Made by a program: the position numbers and the translations under genes. Under the pieces are notes generated by a model. That model saw nothing but the letters and a program-made list of their open reading frames with translations. It was not told the DNA's origin and did not search any database. Shown in pieces: positions 1 through 13,700 of a DNA stretch of 64,000 bases. Each line of letters begins with the position of its first letter. The stretch's first letter is position 1. This DNA is from Balanoglossus misakiensis (Eukaryota; Hemichordata): NCBI GenBank assembly GCA_040954595.2, contig CM082591.2:7874001-7938000 (forward strand), given 5' to 3'.

Positions 1-216
1 TTGTTGTCACTACTTTCAGCCATGCTGTTTGTCCGTCGAAGACTGAGTTTCGAATGATTGAAGTGGCCCCTCACTGACCATCTGGCAAATGAACTGGCTG
101 ACAACTATCCAATCGAAATGTGTTATTCACCAGGTGCATTTTGTGAAGCATTTGATTGGTGGATGTGATTGAGAGGTTTTTTATACTTTAAATATTTAAA
201 TATTTTTATTTTGTAG

Positions 217-381
217 GCGAACACAGCGTGTAGCAGGTGTACGTTTGTTGCATGATTTATTTCCGAGGCCGTACTTTGTGCCGGAGAAGGCAGAGACTCT
301 TGAGAAATATGTTGCGGAGTGGTTGATTCCTTCCCTAGTTAGAGCTTCTATCCTGATAATGGAATCTACAAATTTGTTTGT
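217..381 (+). other. Exon-like open frame of unknown origin, duplicated at 1243-1394
   Basis: An acceptor-like TTTTGTAG precedes an open frame reading about 50 residues, including the segment DLFPRPYFVPEKAETLEKYV. The second copy lacks the upstream acceptor. The last part (AEWLIPSLVRAS) is also in the dispersed repeat at about 53160-53207, so at least part of this frame is repeat-derived. I do not recognise a family. No partner exons are visible because the window starts here. Confidence 0.25.
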
Positions 382-778
382 TTGTTTGTTTTTTTGGTGG
401 GCTTTTCAGTCAGTAACTGTTTGGCCATTAGCTTTTACTTTTTTTTTTCAGTAATGATTGTATTTCTAAAAGTTTTGAAGTTAAGTTTGTAGGTCTTCAG
501 GGATCTAGCTACCTATCCTTGGGTTGGTTAGTTGGTCAAAGTTATGTATGTTAGGGTATATTTTCTTTTTTGTTTGATAAAAAAATCACCTATTTTGAAA
601 AGATCTCAGTCAACATTGATACAAATTCTTCCGGCACAAACATTACCGGTACCTGTATGTTGATGTCAAATATCTCAGCAAAGCTTTTATTGGCTGATAG
701 TGTTAGATCCTTTATGTAGATTTGTGGTATGCGTTCATATTGGGTTAGCTGACAGAGAGACTCTAAAAGACTCTCATT

Positions 779-1131
779 TTAAAGGGACAAAGTCTCTCTC
801 TCGCTGCCCTTTTTCCATTTATTATGTTTGATACAAGACACTGTTTATGTTAATGTACATGTGTATATGTAGTGAATGATCGTTCAACCACACACAACTT
901 CCATCCGGTTTGTAGGATATGAGAGTAAGAACCAAATTGAATAAATTGTAGAGACCAATTATTCATTTTGACGAGTTTTTCACTCTGTCTACATCTACAA
1001 GTGGGATGGAAGTTGTGTGTAGTTGAACGTTGATTCACTATATATCCACATGCAGAATAACATAAATTGTATCTTGTATCAAACATAATTTATGGAAAAA
1101 GGGCAGCGAGAGAGAGACTTTGTCCCTTTAA
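779..1131. mobile_element. TTAA-flanked long-inverted-repeat MITE (family M1), copy 1
   Basis: A non-autonomous foldback element of about 350 bp. The ends read TTAA-AGGGACAAAG and CTTTGTCCCT-TTAA, and the arms pair over much of the length. The TTAA at both ends fits a piggyBac-type target duplication. No transposase frame is present. It lies inside the first copy of the 1 kb tandem duplication. Confidence 0.85.
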
Positions 1132-1814
1132 GGGGGATTTAGTGGCTTGATTTTGCTACCAAAAATTGACTCATTGGAATTAAAGGGACATAAGCTGTAA
1201 CTTTTGGCTTTATTTTCTTCTGTGTATCAAGGGCAATTTCTTGTAGCAGGTGTACGTTTGTTGCGTGATTTATTTCCGAGGCCGTACTTTGTGCCGGAGA
1301 AGGCAGAGACTCTTGAGAAATATGTTGCGGAGTGGTTGATTCCTTCCCTAGTTAGAGCTTCAATCCTGATAATGGAATCTACAAATTTGTTTGTTTGTTT
1401 TTTTTTTGTTTTTTTTTTTTTTTTGGGGGGGGGGGGGGCTTTTCAGTCAGTAACTGTTGGCCATTAGCTTTTAATTTTTTTTTTCAGTAATGATTGTATT
1501 TCTAAAAGTTTTGAAGTTAAGTTTGTAGGTCTTCAGGGATCTAGCTACCTATCCTTGGGTTGGTTAGTTGGTCAAAGTTATGTATGTTAGGGTATATTTT
1601 CTTTTTTGTTTGATAAAAAAATCACCTATTTTGAAAAGATCTCAGTCAACATTGATACAAATTCTTCCGGCACAAACATTACCGGTACCTGTATGTTGAT
1701 GTCAAATATCTCAGCAAAGCTTTTATTGGCTGATAGTGTTAGATCCTTTATGTAGATTTGTGGTATGCGTTCATATTGGGTTAGCTGACAGAGAGACTCT
1801 AAAAGACTCTCATT

Positions 1815-2167
1815 TTAAAGGGACAAAGTCTCTCTCTCGCTGCCCTTTTTCCATTTATTATGTTTGATACAAGACACTGTTTATGTTAATGTACATGTGT
1901 ATATGTAGTGAATGATCGTTCAACCACACACAACTTCCATCCGGTTTGTAGGATATGAGAGTAAGAACCAAATTGAATAAATTGTAGAGACCAATTATTC
2001 ATTTTGACGAGTTTTTCACTCTGTCTACATCTACAAGTGGGATGGAAGTTGTGTGTAGTTGAACGTAGATTCACTATATATCCACATGCAGAATAACATA
2101 AATTGTATCTTGTATCAAACATAATTTATGGAAAAAGAGCAGCGAGAGAGAGACTTTGTCCCTTTAA
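1815..2167. mobile_element. Family M1 MITE, copy 2
   Basis: Copy of the TTAA-flanked foldback element carried along in the second unit of the tandem duplication, so it is not an independent insertion. One base in the right arm differs (AAAAAGAGCAGC instead of AAAAAGGGCAGC). Confidence 0.85.
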
Positions 2168-2279
2168 GGGGGATTTAGTGGCTTGATTTTGCTACCAAAA
2201 ATTGACTCATTGGAATTAAAGGGACATAAGCTGTAACTTTTGGCTTTATTTTCTTCTGTGTATCAAGGGCAATTTCTTG

Positions 2280-2530
2280 ACCTACGCCAAACAATAAGCT
2301 AATATACCCAGTACTCCGCTGGTCAACTTAGCCTGTATGTGTGTAATGGACATAATGTTATTGTTGACAAATGAAATATAGTCCGGACTTGAATTCAAAT
2401 TTTGCACAATAACAATGCTGATTACAAACATACGGGTTGTATTATGAGATATATACTGGGGCATTTTTATCGTGCTTTGGAGAGAAATTGCAGTAGATAC
2501 ACAAAACAAAACAAAGAACTAGAAGCATAG
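2280..2530. repeat. Dispersed repeat family R2, copy 1
   Basis: About 250 bp that recurs at 24250-24515 and, inverted and shorter, at 27790-27962. Shared blocks include AGCCTGTATGTGTGT, TAGTCCGGACTT and GCAGTAGATACACAAAACAA. Short pieces of its edge (AAGCTGTAACTTTTGGCTTT) also sit at 1193-1213, 2231-2250 and 15190-15210. No coding capacity. Confidence 0.7.
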
Positions 2531-2585
2531 CAAAAAGTTACAGCTTATATCCCTAACATTGAGGCAACAAATCCATGTGCCCAGA

Positions 2586-2947
2586 TTAAAGGGACAAAGT
2601 CTCTCTCTCGCTGCCCTTTTTTCCCCTTAATTATGTTTGATACAAGACACCGCTTATGTTATTCTACATGTGGATATATCTATAGTGAATCAACGTTCAA
2701 CCACACACAACTTCCATCCCACTTGTAGACACGAGAGTGAAAAACTCGCCAAAATGAATAATCGGTGTTTACCATTTATTCAGTTTGGGCGAGATTTTAC
2801 TCTCATATGCTACATATGGGATGGAAGTTGTGTGTGGTCAAACCTTGATTCGCTATATATCCACATGTAGAATAATATAAACATTGTCTTGTATCAAACA
2901 TAATTAATGGAAAAAATGGCAGCGAGAGAGAGACTTTGTCCCTTTAA
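2586..2947. mobile_element. Family M1 MITE, copy 3
   Basis: Full-length TTAA-flanked foldback element with the same AGGGACAAAG ends. Its arms are better preserved than in copies 1 and 2 (right arm ends near 2940). An apparent 77-residue frame inside it arises from the arm sequence and is not a gene. Confidence 0.85.
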
Positions 2948-4592
2948 TTTTGCTGCTAGAAGGATTTGGAATTCTCATGGTTTGTCCCATCCCAATAGCA
3001 AACATTCCCAATATCCCGTCTTATATATTTGGTTTTACCCATTTTATACCCTCTGTGCCTACAACTAATGTTTGTGTAAACTAAAATCTGAAAAATAAAA
3101 TTCTGATTTCGTTAATACTCAATTTATTTGAAGTGTGTGGTTTCAATTAGATCCTTTTTGTAGTGAGCATTCCTACAGTCTCGTATAATACTTAGAATAT
3201 TGTCATTTTCTTGATGTTTATATATATTGTGTGTCATTGAATTTTAAATACAAAAATGAAGAGAAAACAGGGTGTTCGTATTCTACTTTTCTAATTAGGA
3301 AGTTTCCAAGGTTGTGGAAAATGTTGAGTCAGCACTTTTCTTGCACTATGGTAGTTTTCATATGGTGAAACTATCTGAACAGCTCTCTCAAAAAATCAAG
3401 CGCAGTGACATAGTGTTTTCTTTATATCATTTAATAGTACATTTGTAATCCTCTTTTGGCACCTTTTGTTAAAAAAAACAAGAAAATGACAATATTGTAA
3501 TAGTGTTTTCTCAAAATTCTGCATGTAAGGCTATGGAATATGTATAATGATAAACAAGTCCATCAATAACCCTTTCACTACTATAGTCCAGTCCAAATCC
3601 ATTGTTCCAAAAAGAAGAGCCGTTTTCTCCTGTATTACAAACATTGTTTTGTTATTGCTTAATTATTTTGAAATGTATTATTTTAAGAAATTTCTGCTTC
3701 AGGAATTGAATAAAACACACTGTTCTCACATATTCTGTCTGGAGGTCTCCTCAGTGGTTGCATTGAACATGGATGTCTAAGACTTATTGTACAATGTTAC
3801 ATTTTCACCATAAAACACCCTTCTCATAAGTCTAGCGCCATCACGCAGGCATCATTCATGATGGCTGTGTGAGGGCGCTAGACTTATGGAAAGAGTGTAG
3901 TAGTCTTCTTTGTGAGTGAGACATGAAATTTGCATTTGTGGCCTGGCAACTTCCGAATAATTTCCAACCTTTCACTGAAAAGACAGTCAAATGTAGCTCT
4001 TATGCCCACTGAGTAAAAAGTGTTGGTAGATGGTGCCGAAGGGAAAATCTTCTGTAACTGCCTCAAAGAAAAAGGTGGACCGATAATCGAATAAAAAGTA
4101 TCTGTAAGTGTAGCAGTGGCTGAAAAAAATATTGCTGACTGACCCCCTCCAGAAATCAAATGGTTCTCCCCTTATTCCAGAACCACATCAAAACACTGGG
4201 TATCATAGGTGAGCGATAAAATATGAAAGTGCGGCGTTTTCTTGATATGGTAAATAAAATACTTTATGAAAAGTAAACCACCGTCGGTCGACTTCGAACA
4301 TTTATGGAGTGATGCAGTATTTTCTTCCACGCATTCAAATGTAGGTCACAAGAGCTAAAGGTCAAAATGAATGTACTACGGACCATATTAATAAATGGTA
4401 CTTTATTTATCAGGAAAATACTGTAAACCTTTATTGGCCACTGCATACTGCAGCCAGTGTCATCGACATGATCAAAATACCCACAATCCTCTGCAGTAAA
4501 CCAACATGGCGGCCCCCATGTGAAAGTGTCCACACGACAACACGCTCTTGTCCCGATAAAAATTGGACCGTTAACCTCGTTATAACACCATC
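2948..4592. other. Upstream region of GNPTAB, no gene seen; contains an 80-bp hairpin
   Basis: No reading frame here has support. At 3818-3893 a near-perfect palindrome has arms reading CATAAGTCTAGCGCC and its complement, with a second inner stem and a TTCA loop. A degenerate copy of the AACCCTTTCAC hairpin family starts near 3570. The last few hundred bases before the start codon at 4593 presumably hold the GNPTAB promoter and 5' UTR; I see no TATA box that I would defend. Confidence 0.5.
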
Positions 4593-4721
4593 ATGTCGAA
4601 GGAGGGACTTTATAAACTGCTGCAGCGACAAACGTACACTTGTTTGTCGCATAGAAATGGAATGTTTTTATGTTTAGGGGGCGTGCTGCTCACTTTGATT
4701 TCGGCGTTTCAGTTTGGCGAG
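4593..4721 (+). CDS. GNPTAB: GNPTAB exon 1: start codon and N-terminal membrane anchor
   Basis: Encodes residues 1-43. The cytosolic tail contains [14 protein letters not shown], which is nearly identical to the human protein, followed by a hydrophobic anchor ending in LISAFQFGE. The start at 4593 is chosen because the family begins a few residues before this block. The donor is GAG|GTAGGT. A signal-anchor (type II) topology is expected, placing the catalytic part in the Golgi lumen. Confidence 0.93.
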
Positions 4722-7700
4722 GTAGGTCACGATCACTTTTGTTGTTTGCGGCGTGGCACGGCTGTGGGGGTCGGGCTGTGTTGTGACTGGCTGCGGTTGT
4801 GGGATGAATTCAAAGTCGGAGACATGTTCTTGATCGGGTGAAACCTCTTAAAGTTGACGGTCCGGGTGAGGTATACCGCAACAATTTTTTTTTACGGGTA
4901 TATGTTTTTAAAAATAAATGCACGAATTTATGTACATGATTCCCTGCAATGAAAAAACGTGTGTACTGTTGCCCTTGGCGACCTGAATTATAGGGTTTAG
5001 CGGTGCCACGTTTGTTAAATTAAGTTGTGTCTCCCGATCGAGGTCATTCTCCCACATCCCTCAATCTGTAATGACTGCTATGCAACACACGTTATTTTAG
5101 ATTTAGAGATTTTATAACTAAAATGAAGAAAATGACAAAAAAATTCACTCAAATTAACAGTAGAAATTTTCTGATATAACCAGAAAATGGGGGAAATATA
5201 TATAAAGTCTAAAAGTAAATGCACACCAATTTTCAAAGCAGTCTGACCAGAGTTCTTGATTTTTTTTAGTTTTGACTAATTTCAAATTTTCCCTGCTCAT
5301 TTGCATATTTTTGGTAGAGACAACTTTATTTAGTGTTCACACAAGACATACTCTTAAGTCACTGGCCAGCAAGCATAGCTAGCTTAACCAAAGTGCTGAG
5401 CTATCAGCAGAAGGAAAAACAGGATATTCTCTCAATTCACCATCATACTACTCTTTGCTTGTAGGTTGCCTTAGAATGGAGTAAAGTGCAATATGAAGTG
5501 TTGTTCAGTGTGTATTCTGATAATATTGTTTCCCGGTCTTTTCAAGATAGGTAAGTGTATACATGAAGGTGATATACTTTATAACAAATTTTTTTGCGAA
5601 GATGAATTTTTGAAAACTTCACGAGAGCCAAAAACACGCGAAAATAAAGTAGCTTTAGGCCAGAGAGAATAAAAATCTTGTTCATCAGATTTTTTGGACC
5701 AAATTCCAGGAGCGGCGAGCGAATATTTTTATTTTAATGTTGTTGTTTTTTAGATAACAATGCAGTGAGTGAAATACGAGAGAACAAAGATTAAAAGGTC
5801 AAATTCTCTTTCGCTGCCCTTTTCCCATTAACCATGTTTGATACAATACACCCTTTATGTTATTCTACATGTGAATGTATAGTGAATCAACATTCGACCA
5901 CACACAACTTCCATCCTGCTTGTAGACACGAGAGTGAAAAAACTCGCCAAAGTGAATAATTTGTCTTTACCATAAATTCATTTTGGTGAGTTTTTTACTC
6001 TCATAACCTACAAATCCACATGTAGAATAACATAAATGGTGTCTTGTATCAAACATAATTAATGGGAAAAGGGCAGCGAGAGAGAGAATTTGTCTCTTTA
6101 ATCATCATGTAACAGTTGCCTATTTTGATATGTTAGAGTTGTTTTGGGGTGTTAAAGTCCGCTTCAGTGGTTGAGATGTGATATCATGATTTATTACACC
6201 TCACTCTGTATTATGTACTCTTGATTGGCTGAGACCGTACAACGTGACATAGAAAAGAACGTGATATTACATGGTTGACAGAGTATATGGCCCGTACATG
6301 TAGGTAGGGGCTACGGGCCGGGGATACGCGCGCGCTGAGAGTATATTGCAGGCTGAGAACAGGTTTTAGGTTCTGCGCATCTTTTCTGCGCATAACAAAC
6401 TGTTGTTCAATGGCTTCCTTCACGATCAGTCAACTCGCGCATATATGGCTTCAAAGCGACACACAGGATTAACACCTGTTCAACTGGACGATATTTTACC
6501 GCAAACGGACAGTAAATACACCAAAGTCGCAACCAACATCGCGGTTTATCTGAGTTCGAAGTAGGTACACTGTACAGCAAGATATTTTAGTTCACTGCAA
6601 CCTGCATCGTACGAAATGGACGCAACCTTCTGTGCTGTGTATGGTCAAATGTTCGGTATAATAAAATTAATAACTCATGTCATGCTCGGGCAATATCATG
6701 ATATTGCCCTCGCTAACATGTGTTATTATTTAAATCATATTTTTCTGATTTCAGGATGTGCCTGCCTGTTCCAATAGATGTTGTATACACATGGGTGAAT
6801 GGAAGTGATCCACAGCTGTTGGCAGATTTAAAAAGAGTCAAAGCACAGATGGAGGTGAAAAATGTCACCAATAAACCTCATTCCATAGGTGGTGTGTATA
6901 TTGAGGGCAACCATACAAAGTAAGTGATTTTCTTAATGGTACAGGTTCACCTACAATTTACATAAATGACAACAATGGCATATCTGAGTGATCTAAAGAA
7001 TATGGTGGGGTTCATATAGAATTTAGGCGGACGCAAATTCGCATGTGTGGATGCGTTACGTCAGGCCTAGTTGATGCCTTCGCGTGTTCATATGTGGTAA
7101 GGCAGTGTGTAAAATAGTCGAGACAAAATCTCAGTCGGCCCAAATTCAGGGATCAGTCTACAGTCGAACCTGTCTATAGTGGCCAGTCAAGGGATTTTCC
7201 TAAACTGGCCTTTACAGACAGGTGGCCTTTGTAAACAGGTCAATTAATGTACAGGTTAATTGCACAGGGATCATCAAAGTGGTCACTATATAGAGGTGGC
7301 CACTAACACAGGTTTGACTGTAGTGTGGACGCGGCCCAAATCTATTCCCCAAAGTACAGTTATATGTCAACCTAAAATTTCAGTCGAATGTGAACAACGC
7401 TACAGTACAAGCTGTGTGGACCGATTTTATATTTCCAACATGAGATGATTGTTCTCATAGCTCTGATGATCCTGTTGTGACAAGTTGGTATGTCAGTGAG
7501 AATGACTTTCCTATTTTTTTGTTTTTTGTTTTCGTTCCCTAGAGAAGTCAAGTGCCGCTTCAAAGACTGTGTCCTATCCAATTTTCTGATTCTTGACACC
7601 ATACTATCAAGCGAGATTACTCTGGATCAGTTGAAAGAGGAAAACCCAGAGTTACAGTCAGCAGTTCGCATCTATAATATCTCCATGGTGACAGAGGGAG

Positions 7701-10700
7701 GAAGAAATTACACCATTATTCAGTTTCCATGGAAACAGAGTGGTATGTGTATTCAGAGTGCATAAATTATCGTTATAGTAACATCTTGCTGCCAAGTACC
7801 TTTAGTATGACATTTAATTTCTAGACGCTGCAAAGCTGGGCCCTATCTACTGAATCTCATTCACACCTGTATATCCTTTGTGGAACTGTGTCCCACATTT
7901 TGGTGTAGGGATTTATAGAATCTCATACTCCCAAGGTCCTAGGATCATATTTCTCACACGAGGTGGGGATTTTTGTTCTCATGAACCGAAGGTGAGTGTG
8001 GGACAAAATATCCCTGAGGAGTGTGAGAAATATGATCCCAGGTCCTTGGTGTGTGAGATTTTATTTCTCACACGGTCACAAATTAGCCAAATTCGTATTA
8101 GAAACATTGAATAATGGACTGTGTAACTGTCGTCTGGCACGTTTTAGTTTCTGTCCGTGTAAAACACATTGCGCCATTGGATAAAATTTAGTGCGCGTTA
8201 ATTAAAGAATGTCTTGTCATCCAATCGGCGCTCGCATCATATAGGGCTTTCGATTCCGTGAGTGTGGGATCGATTTGTTCTCACACTGATACCACACTCT
8301 CGGCATGCCAGGAGTGTGAGGAAATGAGGTTCTGTTGTCATAGGCACTTTACACATTTGCAATTACCTGTACCTGTTACTTGTTTCAAATCATCTAGGAA
8401 ATTATTTTCCTATTTAACCTTGCTTGAGATATGCCTCCAGGTATCATGATTTGTTTGCCGTTGTCTGTCTGAACAGAGTGGCATTATCTTTGCAATCTTT
8501 TTTAATGCGCTCATATGTTGCTTAAAGGGACAAAGTCTCTCTCTCGCTGCCCTTTTTTCCATTAATTATATTTGATACAAGACACTGTTTGTTATTCTAC
8601 GTGTGGATACAATGTATATAGTTAATGAACGTTCAACCACACACAACTTCCATTCCTCTTATAGACAGGAGAGTGAAAAACTCGCCAAAATGAATAATCG
8701 TTCTTTACCATTTATTCATTTTGGGCGAGTTTTTACTCTCATATCATACAAGTGGGATGTAAGTTTTGTGTGGTTGATCATTGATTCACTATATATCCAC
8801 ATGTACATTAACATAAACAGTGTCTTGTATCAAACATAATTAATGGAAAAAAGGGCAGCGAGAGAGAGACTTTGTCCCTTTAACTCTATCCCATTCATGA
8901 ATCTTACATGTCCTGAAACTTGGAATAAAACTGAGTCAATTACATGCTGTACTTTTAACTCTTGTCTTTGCAGTCAGTGTGTCATCAGAACAACATCTAT
9001 TTGTATCTGGAGGAAATATTTCAACATCAACAGGATTCTTGGTAAGTCTTGGTAGTAGATTAGATGTCATACATGTACAGACCATTTTACCAAGGCTGCA
9101 AGATTGTGGAATTTGTTCAATTTGGAATAGTGTGACCCACCTGTCAGATTCAGTCCAAGTCCATTGTTTCTATGGTAAATTTGGACCTCTATAGGGAGAA
9201 CTGGGGTGAAAGGGTTAACTCGGATATAAGGGCTAGTTTAACAACCTTTCATGTCTATATAAACTTGGCAACTGCTAGACTTTTTAAGATATGAATAAAA
9301 TACAGAAAGTTCATTTAAATACTAACTTATTATTGGTTTGTAAATCTAATAGTATACATGTAATAAATAATACAGGAATGTACCTTATCTCCACTATCCC
9401 TGGTCACTGGACCTGAATTAAATCCATCAACTCTCTAGGGAGCAGAGAGTGACCCGCCTGACAGATTTTTTTAACCCTTTCAGCACTATGGTTCAGTCCA
9501 AACCTATTGTTTTCTATGGTATGGTTGGACCTCTCAACAGGGAACTGGGGGTGAAAGAGTTAAAGGGGGACACATGTGACAGTCGAAATTTTCTTGACAC
9601 CATTTTCACAGTACCTTTTGGTTAGAGACATGTCTAAGTTTCTCTTTATATTTCAGACAAGTGATTGGACAGCTGAACACAGTGTTACCCTTGAAGACAC
9701 AGCGTTAATGCTTGGCTTACCAGAAAGTGTACAAGAAAATGAAGTCTGGGACAAAATACCAATGCAGTACCGAGATGCTGTTGAAAATGTAAGCATTTCC
9801 TGATTGAGCCTGCTCTTGGGATCTGTTCAAGTCTGGCTGTCGTAGATAAGATTTTACTTCACGCTAGGGGGTCAAATCACATTGTAATAATTATATTCTG
9901 GGTAAAAAGTCGACAACTTATTTGTAGTAAGAGATAGAAGAAATGATATGTTGACTGTATTTCATGACTTCCTTTGGTCAAAGTGTCAACAGAACCCAAT
10001 TATCCCTGTGGGATACAGTTCCACTAAGGATACGTCTTTTTGCATAAAGAGGGCGCTCTTCCAAAACATTGCATCATCTCCAAGGAGACGGAGTGAAAAC
10101 AAGGCAAATAGGTCACAGAGTATTGCTCGAGCTCATCTGGTTTGTTCTAAATATGGCACAATTTGTGTGTGAAAATCACCTTACAATAAAATGTGGCTGT
10201 TGAACGCAAGTCCCACCTATAGCGATGATACAAAAGACGATACAGTATTTACTCTGTGACCTCGTTTGTGCATCTTTGAAGGGCGACCTCTTTATGAAAA
10301 AGCATGTCCTTTATGTTTTGCAGAGTAAAACAAAAAAAACAGCAGGTGATAACCAAGACAAAAAAACTAAGAAAAATCCGAAAGTTGGAGTTAGTAGAGC
10401 TTGACCTCTCATCTTGATCTTTTCTTTTTTTCAGATTGATCTCTATGAAGATCACTCTCTTGCAGTCATTACAATACCAGATAGGAATATATTCAAACAG
10501 TACATGTCTGAGGTTAGTCACTCTGAGTAACTTTGCAACTGGCTGTGGATATTGTCTTGTTACATAGTACAAATTCAAGGCTTATGGTGACTAGAATTAA
10601 CCCCAACGCTGCCAAGTCAGTATGAACTGGTTTGATTTCCAGGGTGCCTAGAATCCTGGCTCCCAGGCCTGTTAGACTGCCAAGTGCGTGTTATTCAGTA

Positions 10701-13700
10701 GGGCCTATACAAGACCCTCAGACCAATACAGTACTGCAAACCAGTGCGATTTGGTACATTTTACAGGGGGCTCAGACTGCCAAGTGTGTATAAGTACGTA
10801 TAAGAGCCATGTCAAGACAGTCAAAATACGATTTAGAAGAAAAAGTGGCAAATACGTATTTTAAGGGACTTGAGACTCTAAACAGATATGACACCCAGTA
10901 GCTTTAAGGTTAAGACTAACTTGTGTTATGAATATGCAGTCTACATTGTTGCTGTATTGTACAGGTTGAAATGTAAAAAAATAGTCCTCATTTCTGGTCA
11001 AAATAACAGCTTCAAATCCCACAGTTTCCGCATGGGCTCACAGCAACTCGAAAGTCTTGCATCATTGAACCTGAAGGAAAGACGTGTGACAGATATTGAT
11101 TTGCCTGCAGCCAGTCATGATGGATGATATCGGCTGATTTTATAAATCATTAGTTTTATATCAAAGTTCATTTCAGTGTATTTAACACGACTGTTCAATT
11201 TCATGTCCAATTCTCTGCACATGTTCGTATTATGATGGTCCAGTTTTTGGCATGCACCTTCCTAAAATCTCCCCAGTCTTGTGAAATGAAGCTGAATAAT
11301 AATCCTTGCCACAACTCAGATTAATTTACAGGCAGATGAACTCTACCCTGAAGGAAGTGATATCCGAGTTGTTGCTGCTAATCTAGTCTGGCTGTTGCAT
11401 TATGTAAGTTTACATTTTTTTGTCCCATTTCTGCCACTGTCTACTCTGTGCTGAGGCAGCCATTTTGCTAGTCTGGAATCCAGACTCGTGTTTTATTTCG
11501 CTTTGCTCACTCCACACGCAGTCTAGCATTTTGGTCTTCAATTTTGAAATTTTGCTATTTGCATGTCAAAGGACTATGGCAACTCAGGTCACTGATATTA
11601 AGCAAGTGTTATTTAAATATTACCCTTTCCACATCTATCCTAATCTAGAATCGAGAATTGTGTGTGTGTTCTGTATGCTCCATACACGGTCTAGCATTTT
11701 TGTCTTCAATTTTGAGTTTTTGCTATCTGCATGTTATAAGGACTCTAACCATGGCAACTCAGGTCACTGCTCACCATGTGATCATGATCATGACCTCTTA
11801 GAAGTCAATTATAACCTGATCAACTACTGCACTGATTGACTGAATTAATGAGTAGGGGTGTTGCTCAAGATCAGTGACTTGAGTTGTCATGGTTAGAGCC
11901 GTAGGCCCCATGATTATAAAGTTAAACTTTTCTATATCCACAATATATTTCAGGGAGATCATCAGAATGAAGATATTGCAGCAAACAGATTTGAAGACAA
12001 TGAGGTAATGATTGTTAATAGAGTAAATTTAATTACAAATTGGGTGTGCTCGTGCAATGCGTATTTTCACGACAGGAAACCAGCTGATCAAGTATGGAGC
12101 AATATGCCACTTGTTTATTCCACAGCTGAGGCACACCTTTTTGCAGTTGTCATTCATCAGTTAACTAGGTGTTGTTTGTTCTTTAGAAAATATAATGATC
12201 GTCTTGTGACAGGCTTCGTGAGCTACACATTGTACGTTCGCTGATGTAAACATCTTCCAAATGTAGACTTCGCGGTTGGTAATTTCAACACTGTTGATCG
12301 TGAGCAGCACGATAAAAACAACTGAAAACTATACACATGGGGTGCAATTAAAAAATCACGTGCAACAGGCCGTGATTTCGCTATCCAGCATAATCCAACC
12401 AGCTGGCTTTCTCCCCTTGTCTAGTAAGGCAAGGTAGGAGGTCAGCTGGAGGTCAGGCGGTAGGAAAAGTTCGCCAAAAGAGGGCGCGAGCAGGGCAGCC
12501 TTAGAGTATTGATAAGAGACAGGTTAGAATTGCAGAGAAAGACAGAAGAAGAAAAAAAAAAGCTGATGGACAACAAACTCATTCAGTTTCTATCATATCC
12601 CTGAAAAAATCCCGGTGGGTATACAATGATTATGTAGCCATCCTGTAAGCTTTGTTGTACTGAATGCAATTTTGAATTAATGTTTTTTTAATCTTATTGT
12701 AGGAGTTGAGATACTCGCTTCGTTCCATAGAAAAGAATGCACCCTGGGTTCGACAGATTTTCATTGTTACCAATGGCCAGATACCTTCCTGGTTGAATTT
12801 AGACAATCCAAGATTGACAGTGGTAACACATGAGGTATGTAAATTGCAACATATTGTTATGGGCTGTGTCTGTGTAATGTTGTGACTTTGTGAGTGATAG
12901 ATCAGGAATGATCAAGTTTGGCACGTACATTCTAGAACTAATCATTTTCAGAAGGTGTGGCTTGTGCATAGTATGGTAAAGTATTTATAACACACCATGC
13001 AGTGAACCCTCGATCGTGATTCGTCAATACACTGTCACGTGACCTTAGTCATTTCAAATTGTAACACACCATGCAGCGAACCCTCGATCGTGATTCGTCA
13101 ATATGCCGTCACGTGACCTTAGTCATTTCGAACTGTTCCCTAGGGCATCATTTCGATCAGTTTCTGCCCGGTACTTGACATTATTTTACTAATATTTTGA
13201 TCACAAAGCGACAATACCATTTACAATTCTCATTTCATCTTGTTTGTTTTCACAGGAAATTTTTCTCAATAAAAGTCATCTACCAACTTTTGCGTCCCCT
13301 GCAATAGAAAGCCATCTGCACAGAATACCGGGTCTGTCTCAAAAATTCATCTATCTCAATGATGATGTCATGTTTGGCAAACCAGTCTGGCCAGACGATT
13401 TCTACACACACTCCAATGGACAGAAGGCAAGTAATCAGAAGTCAATATGCCTTTTTCGTATAGAGGGCGCCCTTCCAAAACATTGTGTCATCTCCAAGTA
13501 GATGACACGAAAATGAGGCCAGTAGGTCACAGATTACTGCTGGAGCTCCTCTGGTTTATTCTATACATGATACAAGTTGCATGTAAAACTTACCTTACAA
13601 TAAAATGGGGCTGTCAAACGTCTTTCCCCAACTATAGCTATGATACACAAGATGATACAGTTTTTACTCTGTGACCTACTGACCTCATTTTTGCATCGTC

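Larger units (their letters stand above)
230..2279. repeat. Tandem duplication of a ~1.0 kb block (two copies)
   Basis: The block from about 230 to 1242 is repeated head to tail from 1243 to about 2279. The copies are almost identical apart from homopolymer length: the second has longer T and G runs near 1400-1438. Each copy carries an exon-like reading frame, a unique-looking stretch, one TTAA-flanked inverted-repeat element, and the start of another dispersed repeat. The near identity means either a very recent duplication or two haplotypes placed in tandem by the assembler; the sequence cannot separate these. Confidence 0.9.

Noticed and set aside
850-2122. 78-codon minus frames in the M1 elements and the 87-codon frame at 1204-1467
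   Set aside because: The first two are the arms of MITEs; the last is the duplicated exon-like block running into homopolymers.
13431-13440. Canonical GT donor for GNPTAB exon 11 at 13431
   Set aside because: It would add four bases and shift the frame before the conserved [10 protein letters not shown] block; the GC donor at 13427 keeps phase.
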